This document shows positions 38,500 through 51,420 of a stretch of DNA of 64,000 nt, piece after piece. Below the pieces are notes generated by a model, which saw only the letters and a program-made list of their open reading frames with translations, made no database searches and had not been told where the DNA came from. The position numbers and the translations under genes were made by a program. Where the stretch lies: positions 41,385,029 through 41,449,028 of the forward strand of contig NC_068972.1 in the NCBI RefSeq assembly GCF_016808095.1. The letters are read 5' to 3'. Source of the DNA: Vigna angularis. Taxonomy: Eukaryota; Streptophyta; Magnoliopsida; Fabales; Fabaceae. The stretch's first letter is position 1. The number at the start of each line of letters is the position of its first letter.

Positions 38500-38975
38500 G
38501 GATGGTACCTACAGAAGGTACTTCAATGTTTAAGTTAATAGGTGATCGATTGCAAGAGTGTTAAATGTAGTGATGCATGTGTGTGGACAACCATACCTTA
38601 AACTTTTATTTATAATAGTTGTTGTGAAGTTTTCCCGTTTTGTTGATCTTATCATAGCTTAATCATACCTTAATTAACGTTAGTTGGTTAATTTGTTATT
38701 ATCATAACTAAGTGGTAATCTGACCTTTATTCTGCAATTCGTCAGTCTATTTGTCAATCTGAGTGATCGATTTAAGGTATACTGGTCAATCTGTTAATCG
38801 ATCTGGGTGATTGATCAAAGGGTGCATTGGTTGATTTGTCAATCGGTCTAGGTGATCAATCAAGATGATCAATCCAAGAGTGATTGATTCAAAGATGATC
38901 AATCCAAAAATGATCAACTCAAAGGTATATGATCGATTTGTCAATTAATATGGGTGATCGGCTTGATGGTTCATA
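38500..38975. repeat. Degenerate minisatellite of TGATCAATC / GATCGATTTGTCAATC words
   Basis: Roughly fifteen imperfect words of the type TGATCAATC, GATCGATT, GTCAATC(G/T)G spaced 15-30 bp apart, densest at 38740-38950. They resemble the GATCGGTC/GTTCGGTC words of the LTR-like region at 45.9-48.2 kb, so the block may be a relic of the same element family. Confidence 0.5.
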
Positions 38976-39016
38976 AGTGAGTATGATATATTGACTAAAA
39001 GTAATGTATCTTATAA

Positions 39017-39020
<4 letters not shown>

Positions 39021-39075
<55 letters not shown>
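39021..39075. repeat. (TA)n microsatellite
   Basis: About 27 TA units. Confidence 0.95.
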
Positions 39076-39077
<2 letters not shown>

Positions 39078-41234
39078 TATGTAATGTGTATTGTTTAAAA
39101 ACCTGGCTTGCAGCTAAGCCACGAGCATTTGACGTTAGTGTTGAATATGTGGAAAATAAGTTTAAGGTAAGATGCCAAAGATGTCACATGAAAAAAATAT
39201 TATCAAAACTTTTGAAACTTAGTCTAAAAGTGACAAAATTTTTAAAGATTGCAGAATATATGCTCTTTTAACTTTCCTATCATCAATATTTGACCACTTT
39301 CTTTCTTTACCAATTTTCCACATTTCAATTAATCTTTTCTTCCTTTTATTTTCTTATATGCTTCTTACTTGTTAATTATCTGGATCCAACTCATTTATAT
39401 TATAAAGTATTCATGAATTTATTAATAATGGGAGATATATAAAAATAATTGATTTATGTTTTAAATAAAAGAGAAATTTAGTTGCATGAAGCAATCGACA
39501 AGTAGGTCCAACACATTTATGGTATCAAATGTGATGTTCCTAAGTTTGAAGTCAATTGTCCACCACACGTGCACATTCACTCATACGCCTTTTACTTTGA
39601 ATAATACCACTGTGCTGTGGAAAGTAACCTTTTCCCAAACAACAGCCAAAAATAACTACAGCAAGACATTAATTGCTTATGCTTATACGCATCAGACTAA
39701 TTAATCTTATCAATATGAGTAATTGAATTGATGAAATATAACTCAAAATAAGCTATGTTATCAATTGAATTAATAAGTCTTACACCTTGAAATAAATGTT
39801 TTTTTTATGCGAATATATAACAGCATTTTGATATTACTTACAGAACAATGTTACTGATTCACGTGATTAAGTGTTGATTTGATTTAGAATTTAGGGAAAT
39901 TAATTTGGATACGTTAAATCTGAATTAGGTTTTTTACTAAGTTGGATAACTTTTTCTGCGAACTTCTATGAGAAAGGAATACATATTAACTTTTTAGATT
40001 AAAAAAAAGAATTTAGAGTGTAAAATAATGTTATATTAGAGTTAATTATACATGGTAAGTTGGTTGATTTGATGAGACAAAAGCTTTATATTAACAATAT
40101 ATATAGCCATTATTAAACTATTTTTAAAAAGTCATTGGATCCAAAATAATGTTATCATCTGATAAAAATGGTTAAGACCAATTTAGTTAAGATAAGAGAC
40201 ATTATTTTATAGTGAACTAAGAATAAAAAGTATTTTTTGAAAAATATTAATAAATAAAATTAAAACAATTGATTTTTTATTTATTTTGAATTTTATTTCT
40301 CTCAACTGATAAATATTGAATTATTTCTCTAACATTCGTGGATGACCGTTTATTTTTCCAAAATTATATTACATTAGTAAGGAATAAAAATGATAAATCA
40401 ATACTAATCTTGATCTAATTAAATTTTTGTTTTTCTTTACAGTTGGTTGTGTCTCTTTTCTTTTTTAAGTTTGGAGAGTTATATATTTCATGTGTTAATC
40501 AACCGAGAAATATTAATGTTTTTAGTAACTTACAAGTGATAATCGTAGTAGTATGATTAAATTTTGAGGTTTTATATATTAGCTTCCAAAATAATTATAT
40601 ATATGATAATAAAATATATAATTTGTTATGTGAGTAGTTTAGTTAGAATTTTAGAAGCCTTTAATATATCTTCCTTTTTTAACTTACGCTTATGGGATTT
40701 ACACAAGCTAACAATTTTTATTTTGCCAATAAAAAATTTGAGAATTGTGGCGACAAAAGCAGAAATTAAAAGTGAGGAAAAAATCACAGCCACTAGTATG
40801 TGCATAATGTATAGTATATAGTTTGGAAAAGAAAATGCAGAAATACGTACTAAGAAAAGAAAGCCATAGAATATTTCCTTTGCTTCTTTAATTTCTTTTG
40901 GAATCTCTAAGTTTGGCCATTGAAATGGGATCAATCTCCACAATCTTCTGTCTTCAAACATTGGTGCCTATACCATTTTTTGTCTTTGACTTCACACCCA
41001 CTTTCATCAACTTCCTACATAAATAATCACTTATTATCTTCTATTCTTTTCATCATTTTTCTTCATAAAATACTTAAGCTTCTTTTTGTATTTGGGATAC
41101 CAAAAACATGAATATTTACACCCAATTGTCAAAATAGGTTATAAACTCACTTACTTATAGCACATCATGATTTGAGTGAAAAATATACAACTACTTTAAA
41201 TGATAGTTAGAACAAAAATGGATAACCCAGAGTG
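39076..41234. other. Intergenic, no supported gene
   Basis: AT-rich DNA. A 111-codon minus frame (40626-40961) with a hydrophobic centre, and a short plus frame from 40924 starting MGSISTIFCLQTLVP, are the only items of note. Neither matches a family I know, and their composition equals the background. Confidence 0.45.
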
Positions 41235-41560
41235 ATTGATGGATTATGTTAGAGATTTCATATCGACTAAAGATAAGATAAATTTAAAATATATAAGTGA
41301 ATGCAAACTTCATTTAACATACTGGTTTTATAAAATTGAGTTATACTTAAAATCTATTTTTTAATATAGTATCAAAACTATTTAAAAGTTTATCATGATG
41401 ATATTTATTGTTTGTTAAGTCTATCGTGTCAATCCTATCATAAAAAATTAATTTTATGTTCAAGATGTATATATTTCGACATGTTACATAAATAAATGCA
41501 AATTCCATCTTACGAACAAATTTTATAAAATTAAATTAAATTTAAAATCAACTTCTTAAT
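41235..41560. repeat. Dispersed repeat remnant, same family as 4735-5085
   Basis: 'GAGATTTCATATCGACTAAAGATAAG..ATATATAAGTGAATGCAAACTTCATTTAACA..GGTTTTATAAAATTGAGTT' parallels the copies near 4.7-5.1 kb. A second weaker half copy follows at about 41470-41545. Confidence 0.5.
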
Positions 41561-44554
41561 AAATAAAAAATATAATATTGTTGGAACAATATTCAATTAC
41601 ATAGATTTGTCATAACAATGTTGATATTGTAAATTAGTTTTTATACTATATTTCAAAATATGAAAAGAATTTATAATTGTATCCCCATAAATAGTCTTTA
41701 ATCTCACTTGTTGAAATATAGAATCATAAAACTTATCTCTTGCAAGTATGTATTATTGATACAGTACACACCAATTTAATGTGTAAATTTGATTACGAAA
41801 GTGAGAAACACTAAGATGAAAAAGAATCTGAACATAACAGAGATGCAAGTGATAGGTAATAGACATCATTAATTTGTTGTTGTCCTAGTTGTGTCATATC
41901 TTCACATGTAATATAGACATTTTTTGTATCAGTTTTGTTCTGAACTTCACATGCCTCATAGGGCTACATAACTTAAATAGGTGTTTCTACGTTTGCATCC
42001 CTCTCAAGAAAAAAAGTGGTCCTCTTTCTGCTGCTAATAATTTGTAGTCAGAAAATGACTTAACTGTGAGAACAAGAAGATTATTTTTGTGTCATTGTGC
42101 ATTCACATCGACAACTCATAATTCCATCCATTTCTTTACAATGCATTAGCAACTTGCCAGAACAAACTCACCACTACTCAAACCCTTCTTTTCTGTATAT
42201 TCAAAACAATATATTGTTTCAGAATTCAACTTCAAATAAATTGTCATTATTAATTATCCATATAAATTTGAAAAATTGTTAATTTTTATATTTCTATCCA
42301 ACTAGATAGACATTAAAAAATACAACCTAATAAAAGTTATTTAAGTCTCTTTGTCAAACAACAATTAAAACCTACATCTATTTAGGTCATATCCATATCA
42401 TAATTCATCTTAGTATTATGATTATTATTTATTATTATATTATTATTAATTATACTGTTATTATATGTTTGAGGTAAGTATTATTCCAATAGAAACATAG
42501 ATCAAGTTTCATATTAGTCCTATAAATACAATTAATATTTTTTAAGGAATATGATTTCGTAAATATTCATACTCATCATATTTATAAGATCTTAAACTTT
42601 CTTATTAATTTGAACGTCAATGTTTTTCTTTTACAGGAAATTTCTTTTCGATTAACAAAAATTCTTAAAGTGTTATCTGTTTGCAAATCCACAGTCAAAA
42701 TCCTAGTAAAATTGCTACACATTATAAATTGAATATAAAATGATACATTGATAATTAATGGTTAATGTACAAATTTTTTAACTTAAGTAACATATATTGA
42801 ATTTGAGTTATGTATGCTTGGCATTAATTATGGTAAGGGAGACATTCAAGATTGAAAATTTGTTTAATGAAAAAAAAAACATCTTTAAACAAGTTTTTCC
42901 ATTAGTATCAATAAGAATAAATATATTTTTTATGAAGTACTAAGTTTTAGAGTTTTTGTTAAATATTTTTTACTCTATCATTAACTTAATTTTTTAGTTT
43001 ATAAAAAATATTTTAAATTATTTTTCTTTTTAAGTGTGTATTGGTAGAAGTTATATTCTTGATATAACAAAATTTTAACATTTTTCTTTAGGAATTTTAA
43101 GTTAGTTTGAAAATTTTACTTAAATAAAAATAAGTAAGAAATTATTTATAAACTCTTTGTTTTCTCTTGAAAAACTAAACATACTATCATGTATTACACA
43201 ATTATAAATAGATACTTATGAAAAGTAATCCAAAATTTCACACCTAAATCACCATTCCCTACGGTGATGGTAGGATTGTCCTATAATTCGGTCACATTTT
43301 TAGGCTAAGTAGTAGAAAATTTAAGTAAACATATTTCCTTGCATGAAATAAGTTTGACGAGACTCAAAATAAGGAAAGATTGGACTGTATATTTTTATTT
43401 TGTTTTTATTATTATCGTATATAATAGTCTAACATTTTTTAGGAATTGAGGTAAAACACCTTTAAAACAAAATTTCAAGATATTTTCTAACAAAAAAATT
43501 ATGATGGATAAGATTCAAAGTTAAAAATTATTTATATAGTATTTTCTCTTGTACATATTTTTTCAATGTAAAAAATTATTTTAAAAGAAAATTATGAATA
43601 CAGTAGAATGGAAAAGAAAAAAAAAAGAGAGTTTATGAATGAAGCAACAATGTATATATATAAAAAGAGAAGAGGTGTCAAGATGAGAGCCACAAATGTC
43701 AAATATATACAACTATTTATCCAAACACGATTCAACTTCGTCATCTTCAACGTTCAAACCATCTCATCAACACAACAATTCAATCACTGCACATATAAAA
43801 TACCAATTTATCTATCATCTTCATCATCATCACTCTTGCATTTCTTCTATTATTTAACATTAAATTATAATTTTCATTTCATTTTTCCTAACCTATGATT
43901 TTTACATTTTAATCGGTTAAAGCATTTCTTAATAATGTGTTAAATTTAAAATTAAAGCAGATCAAATACGGAGGTTTCAATTTTGATTAAGTTATAAAAA
44001 CTAAAATCTCCAAGAGAAATATTGCAAATCAGAAATTAAACATAAATGATGAAATTTACGGTTAACACTCATTTTAATTTTTCCTTTATTTTTTTTTTGT
44101 CTAAAGAAATCGACAAATTTAAGTTAGTCTTAATTTTTTTACATATTTTATGTTTTAATTTAACTTTAAGTTCTAATATTTATTTAAAATGTAACGAAAA
44201 AAATCATCAAAACATAAAATAAAATATCTAAATAATTGAAGATCGATCCACAATTTCACAGCTTTTAAAAAATACATAAAAAAAACTATATTCACAAATT
44301 GAGAATGAATGAAAACTAAATCTTTAGTCAAAATTGTAATAAATAATTTAACAAGAGAGACATAGAAGACTCAAAGTAGATTATTAGGAATTAAAGATAA
44401 ACAAAGTCATAATTTAATCCAGAGGAAAAAAAAAACTTGGTCATACTATTATTACTTAATATATTATGAGGGTTTATATACGTGTGTACAAAAAAAAATT
44501 GAAAATGAAAATGGAAACGTGTTAAATCACGAAATCATATTTTTTTTTAATTAT
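41561..44554. other. Intergenic downstream of the At4g14450-like gene
   Basis: AT-rich DNA with only low-complexity frames. No recognisable gene or transposon end. Confidence 0.5.
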
Positions 44555-44836
44555 TTACACGTTAACGAAGGGTGTAACCACCGAGGGTGGTTCGTAGCAG
44601 AACGGAGCTGCGGGGTGCTGCCACTTTTTGAAGACGATTTTCTCCGGGGGCCGCTGCTGCTGCTGCGGAGGCTCATCCTTCTGCGCCGGAGGAGGGGGCG
44701 GCGGTGGCGACGAAGCCAGCGGGGAGAGCAGCGGGATCGCCACGTTCCACTGGGCGGAGCGGTTTATCTGAAGCGATGAGGGAGCGTGAGACTGCAGGCG
44801 GCTGGGCTGACGGCGGGCGCGGCGAGAGTCGGCCAT
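44555..44836 (-). CDS. Small plant-specific protein, At4g14450-like
   Basis: A single-exon frame for 93 residues. The start MADSRRARRQPSRLQS is followed by a conserved QWNVAIPLLSPL block, a proline stretch (PPPPPPP) and Gln/Pro linker, then the conserved C-terminus IVFKKWQHPAAPFCYEP and TPFV. This is the layout I recall for the uncharacterised Arabidopsis proteins At4g14450 and AT3G23170 (about 95 residues). Function is unknown. The Arg-rich N-terminus can look like a plastid or nuclear targeting signal, but neither is shown. The frame is open 47 codons upstream; the chosen Met matches the family start. GC content is far above the surroundings, as for other coding sequences here. Confidence 0.88.
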   Translation of the reverse strand: MADSRRARRQPSRLQSHAPSSLQINRSAQWNVAIPLLSPLASSPPPPPPPAQKDEPPQQQQRPPEKIVFKKWQHPAAPFCYEPPSVVTPFVNV

Positions 44837-44935
44837 GGTGACGGTGGTGCGTGTGAGATTGGTGGCGGTGAGAGAGAAAGTGAGAGACAGTAGTGTGGTG
44901 TGTGAGAGAGAAAACGGTGGGTGAAGGTTGAGGGG

Positions 44936-44943
44936 TATAAATA
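44936..44943 (-). promoter_or_regulatory. TATA-like element for the At4g14450-like gene
   Basis: On the gene strand the sequence reads CTCTATTTATACCCC, about 100 bp upstream of the start codon and in a locally GC-rich context. The CT-rich leader (CTCTCTCACACACC) follows. Position and composition fit a core promoter, though TATTTATA is a variant TATA. Confidence 0.4.
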
Positions 44944-44989
44944 GAGGGGCGTGCGGTGCACACGTTTGGAATCTCAAACTTAAATCATT

Positions 44990-45902
44990 GAACCGGCTCG
45001 GCTCATTTGGCGGCTCGGCTGGGTTTGGATGGGTTAGGTTTGGTTTATGGATTCATATGCTTTTCGTTTTTCTACTCTTTTCCTGTGCATTTATTTCTGA
45101 TATATTACTTTGTCGGGAAATTAAAGAAACATAATAAAAAATTTACTTAGTAATTTTTATTGTGTTTTATTTATATAACATAGTATGATGTATATAAACG
45201 GATTAAAGATCACAGCAAGAGTAAAATTATAAACGAAAAAAATAATATAAGACCAAGAAAATAATAAAAGAGTAATATCGATTTTTAAATAAAACTCAAT
45301 TATTTTGTTGTTTAAAATGTTAGATCATAACTAAAATTTCTTTTATTTTATAAAATTATCATTTTCTTAAACAATTTTTTTATAGAAAATTATTTTTATT
45401 TTATTTTTAGATTTCTGACTTCATCTTTCTCTGTTTAAAAATCAAATATAATATCATAGAAGGATTTTTTTGCTGAGAACTTTATGCATTAACCGATAAA
45501 AATTCAAAATATATTAATTTAGTTTTTAGTTTTTTTAGTTAATGTATTGTTTTAAGTGTATGTAATTTCTAGTTTAGTTAATGTATGTGACTCAAAATAA
45601 CTTAAGGTAAATCTTTGTTTGTTTATGATCATACGAGGATATGTTAATAACATTTGAATTAGAGGGTTTTTCTTAAATGAAGAAAATTAACGTTATTTTG
45701 TTAATACTTTGTTGAAATAACTTAAAATTGTGATATTTATGTTGAATATGTTAATTGATATAATTATATTTTAAGTTGAATAATTTGATATGTATAAGAT
45801 TGATGGATTTATATAATCAATAGATATGTTCGTGAATAAAGTAGTTAAATGTGCGATGTGAATAAAATAACTAAAGTAATTCATTGTTAAATGGAAAAGT
45901 TG
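44990..45902. other. Intergenic, no gene seen
   Basis: Upstream flank of the At4g14450-like gene, passing into AT-rich DNA without element ends. Confidence 0.5.
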
Positions 45903-48240
45903 TGTTATCAGGACCCTTAAAATTCAGTGTGAGTGGAAGTCAAGTGTTAGTGAAAGGGCCTTTGAAATTTCGAAAGTGGAAGACAGGTGTGGGCAGCAGA
46001 GTGATCGATCGGTTTTGACGGTGAATCAAATTTTCAGAATTTCGTGCCACTTTTCCTGCATGCACCTTCTCCTCCAAAACTTTTGACTTCCTCATTTTCT
46101 CCTTCTTCTCTCTACAAATCTCATTATTCTCTCTACAAATTTTCACTTTTTTCTTCTTCTGATCAACAATCAGACCACGCCTGAGTTCTCCTGGTGTCAA
46201 GAGCTTTCTATTGCACCGATCAAGTGTTAGTTTGAACTGGTAAATTCATTCTCTCTTTAGAACGACTGTTTTCTGCCACAGGCAAGCCAAATTTTTGGTT
46301 GCATGAGTTTATCATCTTCTTCTATGAAATTCTGATAGCAATTTTGGTCTTTTATTTGGTCTAGTTTCGTAAATCGGGAAACTCTAAGTGTATAAGATTG
46401 GTAGTGGTGAGCCATATACTACAACCGTGAGCGTTCGGCTGAGTTTAGAGGTAAGAGAAGCTTGTAATTTAATTATGATTCTCTGTTTTGAATGTTGGCA
46501 TGTTTGTATGATGTTTTGTTTAGTTATTTGGTTGATATGAATTATCAATGTTGTTGTATGTGAGTGATGGTTTATACATGGTGCAAACTAGGTATGAATA
46601 GCGACTGAGCTTAAATCTACAGTATTTTGTAATTGTCTCCGAAAGTCAGTCTTGACCGTTCGATTTTCTATTGGGTATTCAGTCTAGAATGGATTCTCCT
46701 TTTGTAGAGATAATTTCAGTCAATGACCGATCGGTGGTCTATTGAGTATAATTGAAATTTAAGAGTTTGATCAATTAATAGTTTTCTATTTTCATTTAAT
46801 AGTCAGTCTAGTTAGGTTACTCTACAGATAATGTAAGTCTTTGATCATATAATTATTTTTTCCCATTTTATAAATAAGCATTTTCGTATGTTAGTGTTTT
46901 TAACTAACTTATACCTGTTGTGTAATTTTAGAGTGCTTAAACCAAGTGTTCGGTCTCAGTAGTGCTCGATTTCGAACTAAGCGCTCGGTCTTATAATATA
47001 TTATGTAATATATCTGTATTAGGTATTAAGAGTGATCGACCAAGCTTAATAATGTTCGACCCTAGTTTGTAGTGTTCGGTTTAAACTCTTAGGTCTCTGG
47101 TAAAAGCTTTCATGATTTTCGGTTAGGTCTAATTATATGTATTTTATAGTATTCCGTACATTCTTGGAGTTTTGTCTAGTAAAGACCGTTCGGTCATAAC
47201 TGTTGAGTAGCGAGTAAACGTTCAGTATTAACATAAGTGTTCGGCTTCTAATGAGTCTTACCTAGTATGGATCGTTCGGTCCTATTCTGTGGATAAGTGA
47301 AAGGTCGCTCGGTCTTACACTAAGTGTTCGGTTATGTTAGCCTAAAAAGTATTCTCTCGTTCGGTCTTGCTTCTAAGATTGATGTTATCTCTTTCAGTTA
47401 TGTTCTAAGATGGGATCTTGTTTTCGTGGTTCGGTTTGACTGTATTAATGATTAAGTAGGATGGTATTTAAAGTGTGATATGAATGAAATAGTATGGATA
47501 TGAAGGAGTATTCCAAGGAGGAATATCTCAGGATTGATTATTGAATGGTATAGTATGAATGTGGTTATGCTTAGCTGGCGTTTATCCTGATATTTTGTGA
47601 TTACTCATTCTCAAGTAGAGAGGAGTAAATCATGTGTGAGAATGGCAGGAGGTCCTAGTCCATAAGGTGAACTTGGGCGAGGTATAACGGACTAACCTCG
47701 GGTGGCAGCTGTTGAGGGCATCCCAGCTACTACATCACCCAGGTGCACAAACGTCGTAGCTACATAAAATTCATACAGTCTGGACAGTCAGAGTAAAGTG
47801 GTCGGTCATTGCATGTTTTACCGTTCGGTTATTGTTGGAAATGTATGATTGGTTGTTGCATAATTGACCTATTGATTTTATTAAATCTGAGATTTTGTGT
47901 GAATTATATGTTTTACTGGATTAATTAAATTACATAAGCTTACCCTACTTTCCTATCTTGTCATGTTGTCCGTCCGGTTATTCTTCTTGTTGCAATGATC
48001 ATCCTGTGGATGTGAGCAGAAGGGGACGAGTGTTTGCTGGAAGAGGCTTTGGAAGAAGTGAACGTTAAAGTTGAACCATAGGACCGTTCGATTGTTAGAA
48101 TTAGTTTTATTTTGTATAATTGTTCGGTGTAAGCATAGTTTTGGAACCGTTCGGTTTAATCTTTCGATTTGTAAAGTTTAAATTCTAGAATATTGTTGTA
48201 AGGTCGTTCGACCATAAACGTACCTCATTTTTCTTTCAGA
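45903..48240 (+). mobile_element. Probable solo LTR or LTR remnant with GTTCGGTC-rich body
   Basis: It begins TGTTATCAGGACCCTTAAAA in a TG-start context. It contains landmarks typical of long LTRs of legume Ty3/Gypsy elements: 'GGCAGCTGTTGAGGGCATCCCAGCTACTAC', 'ACATCACCCAGGTGCACAAAC' and 'AAGCTTACCCTACTTTCC..'. More than twenty degenerate copies of (G/C)(T/C)TCGGTC occur between 46430 and 48220. No primer-binding site, gag-pol or second copy is present, so a solo LTR is most likely. The 3' end and target duplication could not be fixed. GC content is higher than in the flanks. Confidence 0.55.
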
Positions 48241-49399
48241 ACTGAACTATAATATTGTTAATTGTAAGTATTCTATAATATGATTTTATACTGTATTTTT
48301 TTATGTTACATATGCTAACAAGGTGAATTGGGTAAGTGAACAATCTAGAATGTATAATTTGGATAATTTGATCTATCTAAAATACCTTTAACCAATAAAA
48401 ATGTTATTAAAAAAATAGTTAATATATATTTCATATTTTGATAAAATTATATTTTGTTTGTAGGGAATAACGAGTCTTAATGTTAACATAAATATAATTA
48501 AATCTTCAAATTAGACTTAAGACCTATTTAAAGTAAGAAATTTTAATTTTCTTCCATCTTACTTTATAAAACCCTTCATCCTTAAACAGTAGGATGAATA
48601 TTAATTGTTTTTAAATTTATAAATACATTTATACCCGTTACTTTAGGACACATTAAATGTTTAACCTTAAGCTTATATTTAGCTTTTGAAGAATAAAGAA
48701 AATTAATATTGAATTATTAAAGAATATATTATTTTACAATCAATGTCTAATGCATAAACCAGAAAAACAACATCAATTGATTTGTTAAAGAACAAGTTAT
48801 AGGTGATTCACATTTCATAATGTTATATCTTGTAATAATTTGTTTAATTATTTTGATGTTTTATTAAAAATTAAATATAGTATTCAAATGTTATGTAAAA
48901 ATAGAAACACTCTTTATTTTTATTTAATATGTAGAATATTAAAATAAAATGTAAATTTGATTTATAAAAGCTAAGAATAACATGAGGGTAGCCAGAGCAC
49001 GTGAAAATATGAGGGTAAAATATTTTTAAATATCAACATTTTATAAATTGAAAGCATTTGTTACATAAATCTCAACAGACAATCATCCTTGAAAAATGTA
49101 ACTGAAAATTTTTAGTGAAATTTTTATTTTCAATAAATAATGTTGTATCCATAATATTCTATACATTAGGATATTAATCACGGTTTAAGATGGGTTTTTA
49201 ATAGTTTAATTAAATATAAGATGAATTTGATTTTGGTTCTTCAAATTAAAAAATAATAATAATTATAATCTATAAAAATTGAAATAAATAAAGATTTAGT
49301 AAACTAAGGAATAAGTTAAGACGAGAAATTAATTAGTCTCTAAATTTGAAGTACTATGATTATATATATTAGCTTGAGAAATAAATGATATTTTTAATT
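48241..49399. other. Intergenic, AT-rich, no gene seen
   Basis: No coding signal and no definable element. Confidence 0.5.
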
Positions 49400-50207
49400 T
49401 GTAGATACACTCAGTTTGTTCATATACTAATTAAATAAATAAAGAGTTTACCTATACATTCATAAGATAAGTCTATCAATATACATTATACAAGTTTATT
49501 TCTCCATAAACAAATTATATGAGTCTATTAATATACAATAGACAAGTTTGTCCATTCCTGGTTAAACAAGTCTTACAATGCAATTAAATAAGTCTGAATA
49601 TACATTGATGGGACGTTTATGTCCATACATTAATTAAATTATTATAACAACAAACACTAGACTAATATGTTTATACATTAATTAGACAAGTCTAACCATA
49701 TACATTAAACAAGTTTGTCTGTACATTCTTTAATTTGGTTAATTAGACGAGTTTATTAATATATATTAAAGGAGTTTGTCCACTCACTAATTAGACAAGT
49801 CTTGCAATATACCTTACACAAGTTTGAATATACACTTATTAGACGAATCTAGCAATACACGAGTATGTTTGTATACTGATTAACAAGTCTAACAATACAT
49901 ATTATGTGAGCTTATCAATGTATTGATTAGACGAGTCTAACAATACACATCAAACCCGTATTTCCGCACATTAATTAGAAGAATATAGCAAACAAATTAC
50001 ACGATATTATTTGTACGATAATTAGATGAGTATAACAAAAAATATTAGACAAATCATTTCACACATTGATTAAACGAGTGTAACAAAAATTATTAGACCA
50101 CTATAAGAATACATTGATTAGATGAACAAAGCAAAAGATATTAGACAAGATTGTTGATGCATTGATTAAACGAATTTAGCAATACACATTAGATGAGTCA
50201 TTCATAT
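49400..50207. repeat. Degenerate minisatellite, left part
   Basis: Roughly 40-50-bp units built from 'ATTAGACAAGTCTAACAATA' and 'CATTAGACGAGT(T/C)TGTC'. About eighteen imperfect units are seen. The array is split by the DELLA Pack-MULE and resumes at 51631. Confidence 0.7.
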
Positions 50208-50477
50208 ATTTATTAGGGTTTAATGTCTCGGTAGGTCCCTATTTTTGGCGTGAATCTCAAATAGGTCCTTTTTTCTTTTCGACGTCTCAATTGGGTCCTT
50301 TTTTGTGTAAAATTGCAGCAAATAGGGGTCTGCCGTCAAATTCAACAAACGGCCGTTTAAATTTGGCCCACGTGGTATGGTGAGTGTATTCATCATCTGA
50401 CGTGGCATTTAAAACGAATTTTGTATTAAAAATTTCGACTGCACAAATGTGAATTCAGATGGGCAAAGTGGTGGGCA

Positions 50478-50630
50478 ATGGATGAGTTGCTCGCGGCGTT
50501 GGGCTACAAGGTTCGTGCTTCCGACATGGCAGACGTCGCACAGAAGCTTGAGCAGTTGGAGATGGTCATGGGGAGTGCCCAGGAAGATGGAATTTCCCAC
50601 CTTGCTTCCGACACCGTCGTATCCATCTGA
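50478..50630 (+). pseudogene. GAI/RGA-like fragment: Captured N-terminal DELLA domain of a GAI/RGA-type gene
   Basis: Fifty codons: [20 protein letters not shown], then [20 protein letters not shown], then HLASDTV. This is unmistakably the DELLA motif region of gibberellin-signalling repressors, the part that binds the GID1 receptor. The DELLA and LExLE motifs are intact. Where the family continues VHYNP, the frame reads VVSI and stops (TGA 50628-50630). The GRAS domain is absent. In intact proteins this N-terminus mediates GA-dependent degradation. The fragment has kept its reading frame, so it is either recent or constrained. Confidence 0.93.
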
Positions 50631-51332
50631 ACCTGTTCATCGGTTCCCTGGAAGAAGGTTTTGATGCGTTTCACAGAGAATATGACGCCTATCCATTCTT
50701 TTCCAAAATCACATTGATTTTCATATACTTTTGATTTGCCAATTTTCTATATATAAATGTTGATTTTTTCCCTAATTCTGGTTGTATTGCTATCTTCTAC
50801 CTTTTCTTCCACAATTTCCTCTCAAGATACCCTAGTGTTTTTGATTATGGGTGGTGCTCCAATCAACAACCAGCTCATTTTCAACACCCTCATGTCATTT
50901 CCTGTCTAAACCAACCACCTTCACCTTTTCCCCCCAATCATTTTTCTCTCTTCTTCTTCAAAGGGTTAAAACTGTTAGATTCATTTTTCAATGCATTTGA
51001 AACTTTGTTGCTCATGTTGTAGCTCTTAGGTAACCAGAGGGAGTTATCAGCATTCATGCCATTTCTGACTTTCAGGTTTTATTTCCCCCAAATCTCTTTT
51101 CTCATGGATAATCAATCTTCAATGTATGTGCCATAATTGTTTGTTCATGTGCCTCTGTGATTAGTATTAATAATGATGATGATTTGGTTTCCCTGGAAGA
51201 AGGTTTTGCAGAAAGAGGGAGCAGATGAGAGGGCTCTGCACTCTGACGCTAAAATGCGCAGAGGGAGAAACACCGTGCGCACCGCGCCTAGGGTTTCTCA
51301 ACGCGCGCAAACAGAGGCTTTGCTTTGCCACT

Positions 51333-51337
<5 letters not shown>

Positions 51338-51411
<74 letters not shown>

Positions 51412-51420
51412 CATATATAT
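51338..51420. repeat. (TA)n microsatellite inside the DELLA Pack-MULE
   Basis: About 36 TA units with one interruption (TTAACA) near the right end, abutting the right inverted repeat. Confidence 0.95.

Noticed and set aside
44519..44779. 86-codon plus-strand Arg-rich frame
   Set aside because: Antisense shadow of the At4g14450-like coding sequence.
45903..48240. Full-length LTR retrotransposon
   Set aside because: No primer-binding site, no gag-pol frames and no second LTR within the window; a solo LTR or remnant fits better.
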